In this document: piece after piece, positions 8,034 through 17,435 of the stretch | Layout of the letters: each line of letters starts with the position of its first letter | Numbering within the stretch: the stretch's first letter is position 1 | Source of the DNA: Leifsonia sp. TF02-11 | GTDB lineage: Bacteria; Actinomycetota; Actinomycetes; Actinomycetales; Microbacteriaceae | Direction: 5' to 3' | Assembly (NCBI RefSeq): GCF_017565305.1 | Contig: NZ_JAGEKP010000007.1 | Span: 1-64,000 of the forward strand | DNA: 64,000 nucleotides | Position numbers and translations under genes: made by a program | The notes under the pieces: model-generated | Told to the model about the DNA's origin: nothing | What the model saw: only the letters and a program-made list of their open reading frames with translations | Databases searched by the model: none

Positions 8034-9776
8034 TTGCCCCGCACCGGCATCTTCAGCAAAGACCACCCCCACTACCGCTGGGTGGCACTCTCCAACACCA
8101 CCCTCGGCATGCTGATGGCGACGATCAACTCGTCGATCGTCATCATCTCGCTGCCCGCCATCTTCACCGGCGTCAAGCTGAACCCGCTCGAGCCGGGCAA
8201 CGTCTCCTACCTGCTCTGGATGCTGATGGGCTACATGCTCGTCACCGCCGTGCTCGTGGTGATGTTCGGCCGGATGGGCGACCAGTACGGTCGCGTGCGC
8301 ATCTACAACCTCGGCTTCGTGATCTTCACGGTCGCGGCCATCGCGCTCTGCCTCGACCCGTTCAGCGGCGGCCCCGGTGCCATGTGGCTGATCGCCTGGC
8401 GGTTCGTGCAGGGCATCGGCGGCGCGATGCTGTTCGCCAACTCGACCGCCATCCTCACCGACGCATTCCCCGCCAACAAGCGCGGGTTCGCGCTCGGCCT
8501 CAACCAGGTCGCTGCGATCGCCGGATCGTTCATCGGCCTCATCCTCGGCGGTGTGCTGGCCGAGATCGACTGGCGCGCGGTGTTCTTCGTGTCGGTGCCG
8601 TTCGGCGTCATCGGAACCATCTGGTCGTACAAGTCGCTGCACGAGGTCGGCCAGAAGAACCCTGGACGGATCGACTGGCTCGGCAACGTCACCTTCGCGA
8701 TCGGCCTGATCGCCCTCCTCACCGGCATCACCTACGGCATCCAGCCCTACGGCGACAGCTCGCAGGGCTGGGGCAACCCCTGGGTGCTCGGCTCGATCAT
8801 CGGCGGGATCCTGCTGCTGATCGCGTTCGTGGTGATCGAACTGAAGGTCCCGTCGCCGATGTTCGACATGCGGCTGTTCAAGATCCGCGCGTTCTCGTCC
8901 GGCATCTTCTCCGGGTTCCTCGCGGCGATCGGCCGAGGCGGCCTCCAGTTCATGCTCATCATCTGGCTGCAGGGGATCTGGCTGCCGCTGCACGGCTACA
9001 GCTACGAGTCCACTCCGCTCTGGGCGGGCATCTACATGCTGCCCATCACCATCGGCTTCCTCATCGCCGGGCCGATCTCCGGAGCGCTCTCCGACCGGTT
9101 CGGATCGCGGGCGTTCGCGACCGTCGGCCTGGTGCTGGTGGCCGCGACCTTCATCGGCCTGCTGCTGATCCCCGTGAACTTCGAGTACTGGCAGTTCGCG
9201 CTGCTCACCGGCCTGAACGGCATCGGCTCCGGTCTGTTCTCGTCGCCCAACCGCACGGCGATCATGAACAGCGTGCCGCCGAACGAACGCGGCGCGGCCT
9301 CCGGGATGGCGGGCGTCGCCCTCAACGCCGGGAGCTCGCTCTCCATCGGCATCTTCTTCTCGCTGATGATCGCCGGGCTCTCCGTCGCGCTGCCGACCGC
9401 GCTCAGCACCGGGCTGACCTCGCACGGCGTGCCGCAGAACGTGGCGACGCAGATCGGCGCGACGCCTCCCGTCGGCAGTCTGTTTGCGGCGTTCCTGGGC
9501 TACAACCCGATCGCCAGTCTGCTCGGCCCGACCGGACTCCTCCAGTCGCCCCACGTCGACGCGGCCACGCTCACGGGCAAGGAGTTCTTCCCCCAGCTGA
9601 TCTCCGGCCCGTTCCACGACGGCCTCGTCGTCGTCTTCATCGCCGCAGCCGTCATGAGCATCATCGGTGCGATCGCCTCCTTCCTCGGCGGATCCAAGTA
9701 TGTTCATGAGGAGGCCGCCGCAGCTGCGCGGCCGGTCCCGGTGGAAGGCGAGGAAGTCGGTGCAGGTCGAGCATGA
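8034..9776 (+). CDS. MFS transporter, DHA2-type multidrug exporter
   Basis: 580-residue membrane protein, consistent with the 14-helix drug:H+ antiporter-2 family. The TM1 region (ALSNTTLGMLMATINSSIVI), motif A between TM2 and TM3 (about residues 78-90, GRMGDQYGRVRIY) and motif C-like GLILGGVLAEIDWRAVFF are visible. The start is a TTG at 8034 after an AAGGA box at 8024-8028; no better in-frame ATG precedes the first helix. It overlaps the next gene, a MarR regulator, by 17 bp, the standard arrangement for a regulator-controlled efflux pump. Substrate unknown. Confidence 0.9.
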   Translation: MPRTGIFSKDHPHYRWVALSNTTLGMLMATINSSIVIISLPAIFTGVKLNPLEPGNVSYLLWMLMGYMLVTAVLVVMFGRMGDQYGRVRIYNLGFVIFTVAAIALCLDPFSGGPGAMWLIAWRFVQGIGGAMLFANSTAILTDAFPANKRGFALGLNQVAAIAGSFIGLILGGVLAEIDWRAVFFVSVPFGVIGTIWSYKSLHEVGQKNPGRIDWLGNVTFAIGLIALLTGITYGIQPYGDSSQGWGNPWVLGSIIGGILLLIAFVVIELKVPSPMFDMRLFKIRAFSSGIFSGFLAAIGRGGLQFMLIIWLQGIWLPLHGYSYESTPLWAGIYMLPITIGFLIAGPISGALSDRFGSRAFATVGLVLVAATFIGLLLIPVNFEYWQFALLTGLNGIGSGLFSSPNRTAIMNSVPPNERGAASGMAGVALNAGSSLSIGIFFSLMIAGLSVALPTALSTGLTSHGVPQNVATQIGATPPVGSLFAAFLGYNPIASLLGPTGLLQSPHVDAATLTGKEFFPQLISGPFHDGLVVVFIAAAVMSIIGAIASFLGGSKYVHEEAAAAARPVPVEGEEVGAGRA

Positions 9777-10224
9777 GCGTCCGGAGCGGCCGGCGACCGG
9801 TGACGATGATGTCGCCGGCCGCCTGGCCCTGGCTGTCGGGCGGCTGAACCGCCGCATCCGCTCGGCCACGGGAGGCCTCAGCCACGGTCAGCTGTCGGCC
9901 CTGTCGACGATCGTGCGCAGCGGCCCGCTGCGACCGAGCGAGATCGCGGGCATCGAGGTGGTCGCCGCCCCGACGATCACCCGGGTGGTCTCCGACCTGG
10001 AGGCGCGCGGGCTCGTCGAGCGCAGCCCCGACCCCGACGACGGGCGCTCGTTCTTCGTCTCCGGCACCCAGGCCGGTGTCGACCTGCTGCTGGCGGCGCG
10101 CTCCGACCGCGCCAGGGCGGTCGCCGCGATCCTCGCGGAGCTCGCCCCGGAGGAGGTCGACGCCCTCAGCCGCGCCCTCCCCGCCCTCGAGCGGGCCGCG
10201 CACATCGCCCGCCCGGCCCCCTAA
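9760..10224 (+). CDS. MarR family transcriptional regulator
   Basis: 154 residues from a GTG at 9760, chosen because AGGAAG at 9751-9756 is a suitable ribosome binding site and the product has the normal MarR length; longer in-frame starts would extend far into the MFS gene. The winged helix covers LSALSTIVRSGPLRPSEIAG and the recognition helix AAPTITRVVSDLEARGLVER, followed by the typical wing DPDDGRSFFVS. Expected to repress the overlapping MFS gene by binding the palindrome at 7919-7939 and to release it on binding a small aromatic compound. Confidence 0.88.
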   Translation: MQVEHERPERPATGDDDVAGRLALAVGRLNRRIRSATGGLSHGQLSALSTIVRSGPLRPSEIAGIEVVAAPTITRVVSDLEARGLVERSPDPDDGRSFFVSGTQAGVDLLLAARSDRARAVAAILAELAPEEVDALSRALPALERAAHIARPAP

Positions 10225-10256
10225 GCACCCGCGACGCTCCGCTGCCCTCCGCCGAA

Positions 10257-10305
10257 GGGCACGTCGTTGTCCCTTTCGCGCCCCGAAGGGGACAACGACG
10301 TGCCC
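10257..10305. repeat. Long hairpin, family A copy 1
   Basis: GGGCACGTCGTTGTCCC (10257-10273) pairs perfectly over 17 bp with 10289-10305, and the stem continues through TTTCG/CGAAG with one G-T pair to a 5-nt loop. It fills the 90-bp gap between the convergent marR and permease genes, so it could act as a bidirectional terminator, but it lacks a T-run. A second copy with the same arm offset (32 bp) lies at 24032-24080. Confidence 0.85.
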
Positions 10306-10314
10306 CTCGGCGAC

Positions 10315-11904
10315 CTAGCGCGGGGTGCGCGGATCGCGGGGACGGCGCGGGCTGCGCGGCGGGCGGGCGGCGATGACCGGGTGCGCGCCGGTGTAGCCCT
10401 CGCGAGCTTGCGCGATCGCGAGGATGCGCGAGCGCTGCGCGTACCAGCCGACGATGAGCAGCGGGATGATGACGACGAGTGACGCGACCGTGAAGGTCCC
10501 CGTCGGGTAGTCGAACGCCATCAGCACCAGCACCGCGGCCAGGAACGCGAGCGTCAGGTACGCCGTGAACGGCGCCCCGAACAGCCGGAACGTCGGACGG
10601 GCGAGCCGCCCCTCCAGCGACCAGCGGCGCAGCTGCATCTGGCAGAGGATGATCATGGCCCAGCTCGTGATGATGCCGAGCGAGGCGACGTTCAGGACGA
10701 TGTTGAACGCCTCCGCCGGAACGATCAGGTTGAGGAAGACGCCCAGCACGCCGATGCACGCGGTCAACAGGATGCCACCGTACGGAACGCCGCGCGCGTT
10801 CATCCGCGCGGTGAACGCGGGCGCGGCGCCGGTCTGCGCCATCGAGTGCAGGATGCGGCCGGTCGAGTACATCCCGGCGTTCAGGCTCGACAGCGCCGCC
10901 GTGAGCACGACGAAGTTCATGACGGAGCCCACGATCGCGCTCAGCTCCGGACCGCCGAGGTGGCTGAAGAACGTGACGAACGGGCTCTCGCTGCCGCTGT
11001 AGACGCTCGCAGGGAGCAGCAGGGCGAGCAGGAGGACCGAGCCGCAGTAGAAGACCGCGATGCGGAAGACGACGCTGTTGATCGCGCGCGGCATGATCTT
11101 CTCGGGGTTCTCGGTCTCGCCGGCCGCGATGCCGACGAGCTCGACACCCGCGTACGCGAAGACGACGCCCTGCACGAGCACGATCGCCATCCCGATGGTC
11201 GCCACCCCGTGCGGCAGCAGCCAGCCGTTCGCGGCGAGCATGGGGAGTCCGGTCGGCCCCACATCGGTGGGCCAGCCGGCGGAGAGCACGATGATCCCGA
11301 CGACCAGGAAGGCGACCAGCGCGCTGACCTTGATGATGGCGAACCAGAATTCCATCTCTCCGAACACCTTGACCGAGATCAGGTTGAGGCTCACGACCAC
11401 GACCAGGGCGATGAGCGCGAGCAGCCACTGCGGCACGGCCGTGAAGAGCGTCCAGTACTTGACGTACAGCGCGACCGCCGTGGAGTCGACGATCGCGGTC
11501 ATGGCCCAGTTGAGGAAGTACATCCACCCGGCGACGTAGGCCATCTTCTCGCCGTAGAACTCGCGCGCGTACGACACGAACGATCCCGACGACGGCCTGT
11601 GCAGCACCAGCTCGCCGAGCGCGCGCAGCACCAGGAAGGCGAAGAAGCCGCAGACCGCGTAGACGAGCACGAGCAGCGGTCCGCCCTGCTCGAGCCTCCC
11701 GCCCGCGCCGAGGAAGAGACCGGTGCCGATGGCGCCGCCGATCGCGATCATCTGCAGCTGCCGCGACGACAGCGACTTGTGGTAGCCCTCCTGCTCGCTG
11801 GAGAAGTCCTGCACCGCCTGAGACACGTCGCCCAGGTGCTCGCGGCGGTTCTCCAGGTCGTCTGCCGGGTCGTGCGCCGGTTCCGGCGGTGTGTCCTGCG
11901 TCAT
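10315..11904 (-). CDS. Amino acid permease, APC superfamily
   Basis: 529-residue transporter with about 12 predicted membrane helices. The TM1 signature [14 protein letters not shown] and the [21 protein letters not shown] loop identify the amino-acid transporter subfamily (AnsP, ProY, CycA, GabP relatives). Hydrophilic N-terminal (about 40 residues) and Arg/Pro-rich C-terminal tails lie outside the membrane. It probably imports an amino acid, possibly asparagine, by proton symport. It is monocistronic by layout: an 87-bp gap separates it from the next minus-strand gene. Confidence 0.88.
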   Translation of the reverse strand: MTQDTPPEPAHDPADDLENRREHLGDVSQAVQDFSSEQEGYHKSLSSRQLQMIAIGGAIGTGLFLGAGGRLEQGGPLLVLVYAVCGFFAFLVLRALGELVLHRPSSGSFVSYAREFYGEKMAYVAGWMYFLNWAMTAIVDSTAVALYVKYWTLFTAVPQWLLALIALVVVVSLNLISVKVFGEMEFWFAIIKVSALVAFLVVGIIVLSAGWPTDVGPTGLPMLAANGWLLPHGVATIGMAIVLVQGVVFAYAGVELVGIAAGETENPEKIMPRAINSVVFRIAVFYCGSVLLLALLLPASVYSGSESPFVTFFSHLGGPELSAIVGSVMNFVVLTAALSSLNAGMYSTGRILHSMAQTGAAPAFTARMNARGVPYGGILLTACIGVLGVFLNLIVPAEAFNIVLNVASLGIITSWAMIILCQMQLRRWSLEGRLARPTFRLFGAPFTAYLTLAFLAAVLVLMAFDYPTGTFTVASLVVIIPLLIVGWYAQRSRILAIAQAREGYTGAHPVIAARPPRSPRRPRDPRTPR

Positions 11905-11991
11905 CGTCGTCTCTCCATAGGTCCGGACGCCAACAGTACTCGTGCCCGCGGGACCCTCCGCAAGAGGTCTTCGGTCGGGACCGGGAGGAGG

Positions 11992-12837
11992 TCAGGCGAC
12001 CGCGAGCATGCCGGCGGCGGTGATCGCGAGCACGAGGCCGACCCACTGCACCGGCGCGATGCGCTCGCGCAGGACGACCGCAGCGAGCACGATGGTGCCG
12101 GCCGGGTAGAGCGCCACCAGCACCGACATCGTCGCCAGGTCGCCCGCGCGCAGCCCGATCAGGATGAGCACGTTCGCCGAGGCGTCCAGGAGGCCGGACC
12201 CCGCAGCGAGCACGACGCCCCGTCGGGTGAACTTCCTGGTCGCGCCCCGGATGGCGAGGAGGCCGATGACCGTCCACATGATCGCGGCGTTGACCGTGCG
12301 GTTGGCGACCAGCGGCACCAGCCCGGAGTCGGCAGGGGTCTGGTCGAGGATGATGAGGAACACGCCGATGAGCGCGCCGGCGGCGACCGCCATCGCGAGC
12401 GCGCGGGCGCTGGGCCGCACCGCTCCGCGCTCCGGCACGAACCCCACCAGCACGAGGGCCACGAGCGCGAGCCCGAGCGCGACGTAGCCGATCGGGGCGA
12501 AGCGGTCGCCGCCCACCAGCCCCCACACCAACGGCACGAGCGCAGACACCAGTGCGGTGAGCGGCGACAGGATGCTCATCGGGCCGATGGCGAGGCAGGC
12601 GTACAGCAGGGCGACGGCGGCCGTGCCGATCGCTCCGGAGACGGCGCCCCAGCCGAGCGCGGCCGCCGACCAGGTGCCGCCGACGAAGGGCAGGGCCACG
12701 AGCAGCAGGGCCAGGCCGCCGACCGCGCCGAGCGCCGTGGTCCGCAGCGGCCCGATCACGCGCGAGGCGACCCCGCCGACGAAGTCGGCGGAACCGTAGA
12801 CGAGCGCGCTGATCAGGCCGAGGATCGCGGCCGGCAT
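11992..12837 (-). CDS. EamA/DMT family transporter
   Basis: 281 residues, about ten hydrophobic helices in two halves, as in EamA drug/metabolite transporters. The start is the ATG at 12837, which overlaps the stop of the upstream reductase gene (TGATG), and the first residues [22 protein letters not shown] fit TM1; the frame is open further upstream but inside the reductase gene. Likely a metabolite exporter; substrate cannot be inferred. Confidence 0.85.
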   Translation of the reverse strand: MPAAILGLISALVYGSADFVGGVASRVIGPLRTTALGAVGGLALLLVALPFVGGTWSAAALGWGAVSGAIGTAAVALLYACLAIGPMSILSPLTALVSALVPLVWGLVGGDRFAPIGYVALGLALVALVLVGFVPERGAVRPSARALAMAVAAGALIGVFLIILDQTPADSGLVPLVANRTVNAAIMWTVIGLLAIRGATRKFTRRGVVLAAGSGLLDASANVLILIGLRAGDLATMSVLVALYPAGTIVLAAVVLRERIAPVQWVGLVLAITAAGMLAVA

Positions 12838-13406
12838 CAGCTCCGGGCCAGCCGGTAGACGTGCAGCACCGCGTCGCTGGAGAAGCGTTGCAGGCCGGCG
12901 AGCTCGTACGACCACTTGCTGCGGTCGTCCGGGAAGATCCGCGTGCCTCCGCCGACCAGCACGGGGTAGACGAGGAGGCGCAGCTCGTCCACGAGACCCC
13001 AGACGAGCAGCGAGCGGGCCAGCGTGGCGCTTCCGGCCACCAGGATGGGGCCGCCGTCACCCTCCTTGAGCGCGTCGACGCCTTCGCGGACGCCGGCCGC
13101 TGTCTCGAGCCTGGTCGCGTTCCAGCCGAGCTCGTCGGTGCGTGTCGTCACCACGGTCTTCGGCATCGCGTTCATCTTCTCGGCGAACTCGCCCTCGCGC
13201 GGAGGCCACGCCTCGGCGAACTGCTCGAACGTGCGCCGCCCGAGCAGCAGCGAGTCGGCGTCGCGGGTCTCCTGCAGCTTGAAGGCGAAGAGGTCGTCGG
13301 ATCCGTACGGCATGGTCCAGCCGGCGTGCCGATGGCTCGTCTCGCCGCCCGGCGCCTCGACGACGCCGTCGAGCGTGAGGAACTCGGACACGATGAGCTG
13401 GCGCAT
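12837..13406 (-). CDS. Dihydrofolate reductase family protein (RibD C-terminal domain)
   Basis: 189 residues, a stand-alone RibD_C/DHFR-like NADPH reductase domain. Typical segments are the N-terminal strand [34 protein letters not shown], the nucleotide-binding [16 protein letters not shown] and the late [15 protein letters not shown]. Such proteins, common in actinobacteria, are rarely characterised; there is no riboflavin gene nearby, so a role in riboflavin synthesis is not supported. Coupled to the downstream EamA gene by a 1-bp stop/start overlap. Confidence 0.85.
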   Translation of the reverse strand: MRQLIVSEFLTLDGVVEAPGGETSHRHAGWTMPYGSDDLFAFKLQETRDADSLLLGRRTFEQFAEAWPPREGEFAEKMNAMPKTVVTTRTDELGWNATRLETAAGVREGVDALKEGDGGPILVAGSATLARSLLVWGLVDELRLLVYPVLVGGGTRIFPDDRSKWSYELAGLQRFSSDAVLHVYRLARS

Positions 13407-13535
13407 GGGGCCGATCGTAGCGGAGCGGCCGGATCGGCCACAGCAGCAGCTCCTCCACAGTCGCGGCGTCGGCTCGGCGTTCCACAGATTCGGCGCTCGG
13501 GCGCTGCGGTCAGCGGCGCTCGTTACGATCGAGGA

Positions 13536-15530
13536 ATGAGCTGGAACACGTGGGAACCCGACGGCCGGGAGGCGCCGCCCTTCGACGAGGCGCCGTTCGA
13601 CGTCGAGCCGCCGCTGCCCGACTTCGGGGAGGACCCGTACGCGGATGTTCCGTTCGTCGACGAGCCCCCGGCGGAGGAGGCGCGGGTCGGAGCTCCGGTG
13701 GCGGTCCGACCGGCGCTGCCGAAGTTCGCGACCGCCGCCGAGGCGCTGCGCACGGTGTTCGGCTACGACGCGTTCCGCGGCCAGCAGGCGGCGATCATCG
13801 ATCGCGTGATCTCCGGAGGCGACGCCGTCGTGCTGATGCCCACCGGCGGGGGCAAGTCGCTGTGCTACCAGATCCCGTCGCTGGTGCGCGAGGGCACGGG
13901 TGTCGTGGTGTCACCGCTGATCGCGCTCATGCAAGACCAGGTGGATGCGCTCACGGCGGTCGGGGTGCGTGCTGCGTTCCTCAACTCGACGCAGGACGCT
14001 GGGCAGCGCGCCGCCGTCGAGCGGGACTATCTCGCGGGCGAGCTCGACATCCTCTACGTCGCTCCGGAGCGCCTCTCGAGCGAGGCCACCAAGCGCTTCC
14101 TCGAACGCGGTCGTGTCGCCCTGTTCGCCATCGACGAGGCCCACTGTGTGTCGCAGTGGGGCCACGACTTCCGGCCGGACTACCTCGCGCTGTCCGAGCT
14201 GGCGGAGCGCTGGCCGGACGTGCCGCGCATCGCCCTGACGGCGACGGCCACCGAGGCGACGCACCGCGAACTCACCGAGCGCCTCCGCCTCGAGCGCGCG
14301 GAGCACTTCGTCTCCGACTTCGACCGTCCCAACATCCAGTACCGCATCGTGCCCAAGGCCGAGGTGCGCAAGCAGCTGCTCGACTTCATCACGGTCGAGC
14401 ACCCGGGGGATGCGGGCATCGTCTACGCGCTCTCCCGCAACTCGGTGGAGCGCACGGCGGAGTTCCTCGCCGGACGCGGGCTCACTGCGCTGCCGTACCA
14501 TGCCGGGCTCGACCCGCAGACGCGCGCACGCACCCAGGCGCGCTTCCTGCGCGAAGACGGCGTCATCGTCGTCGCCACCATCGCGTTCGGCATGGGCATC
14601 GACAAGCCGGACGTGCGCTTCGTGGCGCACATCGACCTGCCGAAGTCGGTCGAGGGGTACTACCAGGAGACCGGTCGCGCCGGGCGCGACGGCCTCCCGT
14701 CCACCGCCTGGCTCGCGTACGGCCTGCAAGACGTCGTGCAGCAGCGGCGCATGATCGACGAGTCGCCGGGCGACCTCGCGCACCGCCGCCGCCTCACGCA
14801 GCACCTCGACGCCATGCTCGCTCTCTGCGAGACGGTGCACTGCCGCCGGGTGAACCTGCTGAACTACTTCGGCCAGCGCTCGACGCCGTGCGGCAACTGC
14901 GACACCTGCCTCAACCCGCCGGAGACCTGGGACGGCACGGTTCCCGCCCAGAAACTGCTCTCGACCGTCGTCCGGCTGCAGCGCGAGCGCGGGCAGCGGT
15001 TCGGTGCAGGGCACCTCATCGACATCCTCCGCGCCAAGCGCACACCGCGCGTCGACCAGTACGGTCACGACGGGCTCGCCACCTGGGGCATCGGGGACGA
15101 CCTCGGCGAGAGCCAATGGCGCGGGGTCGTCCGTCAGCTGATCGCCCAAGAGCTGCTGAAGCCGGAGGGGGAGTACGGCGTCCTCGCGCTCACCCCGGCA
15201 GGCGGCGAGGTGCTCTCCGGTGCGCGCGAGGTGGTGCTCCGCCGCGAGCCCGAGCGTGCGGCCCGGTCGTCCCGGGGTGCGCGCTCGACGGCGGCGGCCG
15301 ACGTGGCTCCCGCCGACGCCGGCCTCTTCGAGGCGCTGCGCGCGTGGCGGGCGGGGGAGGCGAAGACGCAGGGCGTCCCCGCGTACATCGTGTTCGGAGA
15401 CGCGACGCTGCGCGCGGTCGCCGCCGCCCGGCCGTCCACCCTCGACGAGCTCGACGGCATCAGCGGCATCGGAGCCAAGAAGCGCGAGGCCTACGGCGAA
15501 GCGCTGCTGCAGGTGGTCGCGGCCGCGTAG
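13536..15530 (+). CDS. recQ: ATP-dependent DNA helicase RecQ
   Basis: 3'-5' DNA helicase of 664 residues. An acidic, low-complexity N-terminus (1-65) precedes the helicase core with Walker [15 protein letters not shown] (about 97-110), the DEAH box in [18 protein letters not shown] (about 198-215) and motif [14 protein letters not shown]. The RecQ zinc-binding cysteines are in [18 protein letters not shown] and CGNCDTC (428-457), followed by the winged helix and a C-terminal HRDC domain (about 590-664). Start at the ATG at 13536, preceded by GAGGA. The acidic leader is absent from E. coli RecQ. Role in recombination repair and replication-fork processing. Confidence 0.95.
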   Translation: MSWNTWEPDGREAPPFDEAPFDVEPPLPDFGEDPYADVPFVDEPPAEEARVGAPVAVRPALPKFATAAEALRTVFGYDAFRGQQAAIIDRVISGGDAVVLMPTGGGKSLCYQIPSLVREGTGVVVSPLIALMQDQVDALTAVGVRAAFLNSTQDAGQRAAVERDYLAGELDILYVAPERLSSEATKRFLERGRVALFAIDEAHCVSQWGHDFRPDYLALSELAERWPDVPRIALTATATEATHRELTERLRLERAEHFVSDFDRPNIQYRIVPKAEVRKQLLDFITVEHPGDAGIVYALSRNSVERTAEFLAGRGLTALPYHAGLDPQTRARTQARFLREDGVIVVATIAFGMGIDKPDVRFVAHIDLPKSVEGYYQETGRAGRDGLPSTAWLAYGLQDVVQQRRMIDESPGDLAHRRRLTQHLDAMLALCETVHCRRVNLLNYFGQRSTPCGNCDTCLNPPETWDGTVPAQKLLSTVVRLQRERGQRFGAGHLIDILRAKRTPRVDQYGHDGLATWGIGDDLGESQWRGVVRQLIAQELLKPEGEYGVLALTPAGGEVLSGAREVVLRREPERAARSSRGARSTAAADVAPADAGLFEALRAWRAGEAKTQGVPAYIVFGDATLRAVAAARPSTLDELDGISGIGAKKREAYGEALLQVVAAA

Positions 15531-15596
15531 CCGGGTCTCCGTCGTTGCTTGCGCGCGGCGAGGAACCGCTGCAGGTGGGTGGCTGCCCGTCGCCAG

Positions 15597-15826
15597 CGGA
15601 GGAGTGGCTGCACGACCCGCCGCGCAGCGGCAGCTACCGGAGGAGTTCCGCCCCGATTCAGACCGGATCTCCTCCGTTGCCGGCCGGCACGCCGGCCGCG
15701 GGACCTGATCTCCTCCGTTGCCGACGGGCGCGAGCCGCGTGGCTTACGGAGGACTTCCAGCGTGAGCCACGGCAGATCTCCTCCGTTGGCTGCCGACACG
15801 CCGTCCGGCGGACGCGATCTCCTCCG
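15597..15826. repeat. Intergenic array B1 of CTCCTCCG octamers in both orientations
   Basis: The 305-bp gap between recQ and the convergent reductase has no gene. It holds the octamer CTCCTCCG at 15669, 15710, 15778 and 15819 within GATCTCCTCCGTTG(C/G)C, and its complement CGGAGGA(G/C) at 15597, 15638 and 15747. Spacings are 41 (inverted to inverted), 31, 41, 37, 31, 41. The triplet inverted-direct-direct at 15638/15669/15710 recurs exactly 109 bp later at 15747/15778/15819. Spacers differ in sequence but the direct-direct spacers carry GC-rich inverted repeats such as GGCCGGCACGCCGGCC. Function unknown. Confidence 0.85.
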
Positions 15827-15835
15827 TTGCCGACG

Positions 15836-16411
15836 CTAGTCCGGCGTCCCGACCTCGTACTCGAGCGCCACCTGGCCACCCGGGTGGATGTTCGAGGCGA
15901 CGAGCCGCAGCGGGGTCACCGGCAGGGCGGTCGGGACGACGCCGCGTCCGCCGCCCAGCAGGCTCGGGAGGATGCGGAGCCGCAGCAGGTCGACCTCGTT
16001 CGCGAGGAACGCCGCGTCCGTCAGAGTGAGGCTGCCCCACAGGATGATCTCGCCGGGATACTCGCCCTTCAGCCGCTGCAGCGACTCGATCACGTCACCG
16101 CGCTCGACCACGGCGGGAGCGTGATCGCCCCACGGCGCCGCATCCAGACTGTTGCTCAGCACGTGCTTCGGGAGCCGGTTGATCAGCCCGGCGATGGGGT
16201 CGTCGGCCTCCGAGGCGGTCGGCCAGTACGACGCGAACATCCGATACGTGTTCGCGCCGAGCACGATGGCCTGCAGGTCGGCCAGCCGCCGCAGCTGCTC
16301 CCGGTCGACCTCGCCGCCGGTGGACTCGGGCGTGAGGAAGCTCATCCCGCCCTCGCCGTCCTCCGCGGTGCCGTCCGCCGATACGATCTGCTCCACGATG
16401 AGTCGGGCCAT
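15836..16411 (-). CDS. Dihydrofolate reductase family protein (RibD C-terminal domain), second copy
   Basis: 191 residues, same fold as the product of 12837-13406 but clearly divergent. Recognisable are LIVEQIVSADGTAED at the N-terminus, LGANTYRMFASYWP, the cofactor loop IILWGSLTLTDAAFL and LLRLRILPSLLGGGRG. Convergent with recQ across array B1. Monocistronic. Its substrate is unknown; the family includes reductases for pteridines, pyrimidines and unrelated heterocycles. Confidence 0.82.
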   Translation of the reverse strand: MARLIVEQIVSADGTAEDGEGGMSFLTPESTGGEVDREQLRRLADLQAIVLGANTYRMFASYWPTASEADDPIAGLINRLPKHVLSNSLDAAPWGDHAPAVVERGDVIESLQRLKGEYPGEIILWGSLTLTDAAFLANEVDLLRLRILPSLLGGGRGVVPTALPVTPLRLVASNIHPGGQVALEYEVGTPD

Positions 16412-16500
16412 TGCATCCCCTTCGACCCCGCCACCCTAGGCAGCCGAGCGCGAGCCGGTCAAGGGTCGTGCGCGGGCAGCGGGACCGACCCCATACCCTC

Positions 16501-17313
16501 TCAGGCGTCCGCGACCACGACCTCCACGCCCGCCGCGCGCAGCCGGTCGAGCTCGCCGGGGTCCGCCGAGCTGTCGGTGATGATCATGGCCACCTGGTGG
16601 AGGTCGGCGATGGGGGCCAGGGCCACGTTTCCGATCTTGGAGCCGTCCGCCACGACGACCGTGCGCTGCGCTTTGGCCACCATGGCCCGATTGGTACGCG
16701 CCTCGGTCTCGTCGTGGGTGGTGACCCCCGACGTCACGCTGATGCCGTCCGCACCGAGGATCGCCGTGCCGACGTTGACGGCGTTGAACGTGTTCTCGGC
16801 GATCGCACCGACCAGCTCGAGCGATTGCGGGCGCAGGAACCCGCCTGTCATCACGACGCGGACGCCCGCGAACCCCGAGAGGAGGTTGGCGATCGTCAGC
16901 GAGTTGGTCACCACCGTGATCTCGCGGTGGTTCGCCAGGGCGCGGGCGACACTCGCCGTGGTGGTACCGCCGCTGAGCGCGACGACGTGACGCTCGGCGG
17001 GGAGGCGCGCGACCATGGCCTTGGCGATGGCGCGCTTGGCCTCCTGGTAGCGCGTGTCGCGCAGCGCGACCGGGAGCTCCTGGCCGCGTTCGAGCGCGGC
17101 GGCCCCGCCGTGCGTGCGCAGCAGCAGTTGCTGGTCGGCGAGGTCGGAGAGGTCCCTCCGCGCGGTCGGCGCCGAGATGTCGAGCGTGTCGGAGAGCTCG
17201 GCCAGGCTGATCGTGCCGCGCTCCGAGACGAGTTCGAGGATCTCGAGCATGCGCCGGGCGCGGCGCCCCGAGCTGACGCGGGCGATCGCCGATTCGGCGG
17301 ACGGAGCGACCAT
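16501..17313 (-). CDS. DeoR family transcriptional regulator
   Basis: 270 residues. N-terminal DeoR-type helix-turn-helix (about 18-72; RRARRMLEILELVSERGTISLAELSDTL and SAPTARRDLSDLADQQLLLRTHGGA) and a C-terminal sugar-phosphate-binding domain of the ribose-5-phosphate isomerase fold with VVALSGGTTTASVA and VVADGSKIG. Members usually sense a phosphorylated sugar of the pathway they control. It is divergent from the GH4-SIS-ABC-kinase operon; the intergenic GATCA cluster at 17349-17395 is a plausible operator region. Confidence 0.92.
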   Translation of the reverse strand: MVAPSAESAIARVSSGRRARRMLEILELVSERGTISLAELSDTLDISAPTARRDLSDLADQQLLLRTHGGAAALERGQELPVALRDTRYQEAKRAIAKAMVARLPAERHVVALSGGTTTASVARALANHREITVVTNSLTIANLLSGFAGVRVVMTGGFLRPQSLELVGAIAENTFNAVNVGTAILGADGISVTSGVTTHDETEARTNRAMVAKAQRTVVVADGSKIGNVALAPIADLHQVAMIITDSSADPGELDRLRAAGVEVVVADA

Positions 17314-17348
17314 TGCAGTGTCCTTTCGAGCGACTCATCCAGCGGAGC

Positions 17349-17395
17349 GATCAACCGATCATTTCAGGTGATCACTTCGGGCGCTATTCGATCAT
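17349..17395. promoter_or_regulatory. GATCA-rich divergent control region
   Basis: Between the DeoR gene and the GH4 gene, GATCA or its complement TGATC occurs at 17349, 17357, 17369 and 17390. GATCA (17357-17361) and TGATC (17369-17373) form an inverted repeat. The clustering in a 47-bp stretch centred on the divergent promoters suggests an operator for the DeoR protein. The exact site is not defined. Confidence 0.45.
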
Positions 17396-17435
17396 AATGT
17401 TGCGCGGAGTGAACACAATACCGCAGGATCACCCC

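Noticed and set aside
10257-10305. Family A hairpin as an ordinary intrinsic terminator
   Set aside because: No T-run on either strand, and a second near-identical copy between co-directional genes. A terminator role is not excluded but does not explain the sequence conservation.
15541-15838. Possible small coding frames in the recQ/reductase gap
   Set aside because: They are repeat-derived, without a Shine-Dalgarno sequence or domain; the gap is better described as array B1.
12837-16411. Riboflavin biosynthesis cluster
   Set aside because: Two RibD_C-type proteins are present but no deaminase domain, ribA, ribB, ribH or FMN riboswitch.
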